Assembly: GCA_937874515.1 (NCBI GenBank) | Contig: CALNBV010000046.1 | Location: 1-6,766 of the forward strand | Direction of reading: 5' to 3' | Source of the DNA: an uncultured Paenibacillaceae bacterium | GTDB taxonomy: Bacteria; Bacillota; Bacilli; Aneurinibacillales; Aneurinibacillaceae | DNA: 6,766 nucleotides | Shown here: positions 6,529 to 6,766 of the stretch, one piece after another | How positions within the stretch are numbered: position 1 is the stretch's first letter | How the letters are laid out: every line of letters begins with the position of its first letter | The notes under the pieces: model-generated | Told to the model about the DNA's origin: nothing | The model's database searches: none | What the model saw: the letters and a program-made list of their open reading frames with translations, nothing else | Program-made: the position numbers and the translations under genes

Positions 6529-6574
6529 GTTATATTAATAGAATTTTTAAAATTCGAATATGTCACAATATGTC
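6529..6574 (-). promoter_or_regulatory. Candidate activator-dependent promoter with tandem repeat, upstream of dioxygenase copy 2
   Basis: On the minus strand a -10-like TATAAC (6529-6534) lies 18 bp after a poor -35, TTCGAA (6553-6558). Immediately upstream is a tandem repeat, GACATATT-GT-GACATATT (6557-6574), with a 10-bp period, which would place both units on the same face of the helix. The whole is framed by TTCGA/TCGAA. A weak -35 with repeats abutting it is what a directly contacting activator would use. ACATATTCG also occurs in the phenol hydroxylase upstream region (3373-3381, plus strand). Which protein binds is unknown. Confidence 0.4.
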
Positions 6575-6616
6575 GAAAATTAAAGTTTCCTTTTGTATGA
6601 TTCTGTTGTTACAAAC

Positions 6617-6647
6617 AAAAAAAGATCCTCTGCAAAATGCAGAGGAT
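6617..6647 (-). terminator. Rho-independent terminator after the aldehyde dehydrogenase gene
   Basis: ATCCTCTGCA (6625-6634) and TGCAGAGGAT (6638-6647) form a perfect 10-bp stem with a 3-nt loop. On the minus strand it is followed by C and seven U residues (6617-6623). It lies 48 bp after the stop codon at 6696 and ends the upstream transcription unit before the dioxygenase promoter. Confidence 0.9.
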
Positions 6648-6695
6648 AGAAAAGGGGTGGTTAAGAAGAAACAACATGAGTAAAAAATGTATAGT

Positions 6696-6766
6696 TTATA
6701 CGAGGCTTACGCACACATTTTTTGCTTCAGTAAAGAATTCAAGGCTGTATTTACCGCCTTCACGGC
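6696..6766 (-). CDS. dmpC: Aldehyde dehydrogenase C-terminus, probably 2-hydroxymuconic semialdehyde dehydrogenase (partial)
   Basis: Only the last 22 residues and the TAA stop (6696-6698) are inside the window. They read REGGKYSLEFFTEAKNV followed by CVSLV, the highly conserved C-terminal tail of the aldehyde dehydrogenase group that includes DmpC/XylG (REGG..S.EF.TE.KNVC). Such enzymes oxidise 2-hydroxymuconic semialdehyde, the product of the dioxygenase encoded next to it, to 2-hydroxymuconate with NAD+. The assignment to this pathway rests on the tail and on the neighbours. A benzaldehyde or other aldehyde dehydrogenase with the same tail cannot be excluded from so short a piece. Confidence 0.78.
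   Translation of the reverse strand, partial: REGGKYSLEFFTEAKNVCVSLV

Noticed and set aside
6675..6766. Plus-strand open frame starting at ATG 6675, preceded by a GGGGTGG block
   Set aside because: It is antisense to the conserved aldehyde dehydrogenase tail, its codons are simply the complement of that gene, and the purine block is explained by the terminator flank.

Overview
The window looks like the chromosome or a contig of an AT-rich Gram-positive bacterium, probably Bacillaceae-like (Bacillota). The genes have strong GGAGG-type ribosome binding sites, a TTG start, short U-tract terminators and a PucR/CdaR-type regulator. It carries a phenol/catechol meta-cleavage locus, and every gene I can support is on the minus strand. 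The window is cut at both ends. Bases 1-17 match an Illumina TruSeq adapter, so the true sequence begins at about base 18.

In order of transcription (right to left) the layout is as follows. (1) The last 23 codons of an aldehyde dehydrogenase, most likely 2-hydroxymuconic semialdehyde dehydrogenase, end at 6696 and are followed by a terminator (6617-6647). (2) A complete catechol 2,3-dioxygenase gene (5545-6453) has its own candidate promoter with a tandem 8-bp repeat and ends in a hairpin at 5461-5488. (3) A 622-residue regulator (3479-5347) joins a XylR/DmpR-type aromatic-sensing domain and V4R zinc domain to a GAF domain, a CdaR-like domain and a PucR-type C-terminal helix-turn-helix. It has its own promoter candidate and a strong terminator (3430-3469). 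(4) A tightly packed operon dmpL-dmpM-dmpN-dmpO (3278 down to 186) encodes the oxygenase and coupling protein of a multicomponent diiron phenol hydroxylase. (5) The start of a second catechol 2,3-dioxygenase gene (151 down to 18) lies 34 bp after dmpO and is cut off by the contig end.

Together the genes would oxidise phenol (or a methylphenol) to a catechol, cleave the ring between C2 and C3, and oxidise the resulting semialdehyde. The regulator presumably senses the phenol. The reductase (DmpP), the assembly factor (DmpK) and the ferredoxin (DmpQ) of the classical Pseudomonas cluster are not in the visible part.

The most interesting points are these: a phenol sensor module normally coupled to sigma-54 activators sits on a PucR-type activator that has no AAA+ domain; two diverged but nearly identical-at-protein-level dioxygenases flank the system; the DmpO subunit is minimal; and the two terminators downstream of the dioxygenase and dehydrogenase genes are related, with a possible dioxygenase C-terminal remnant beside one of them.
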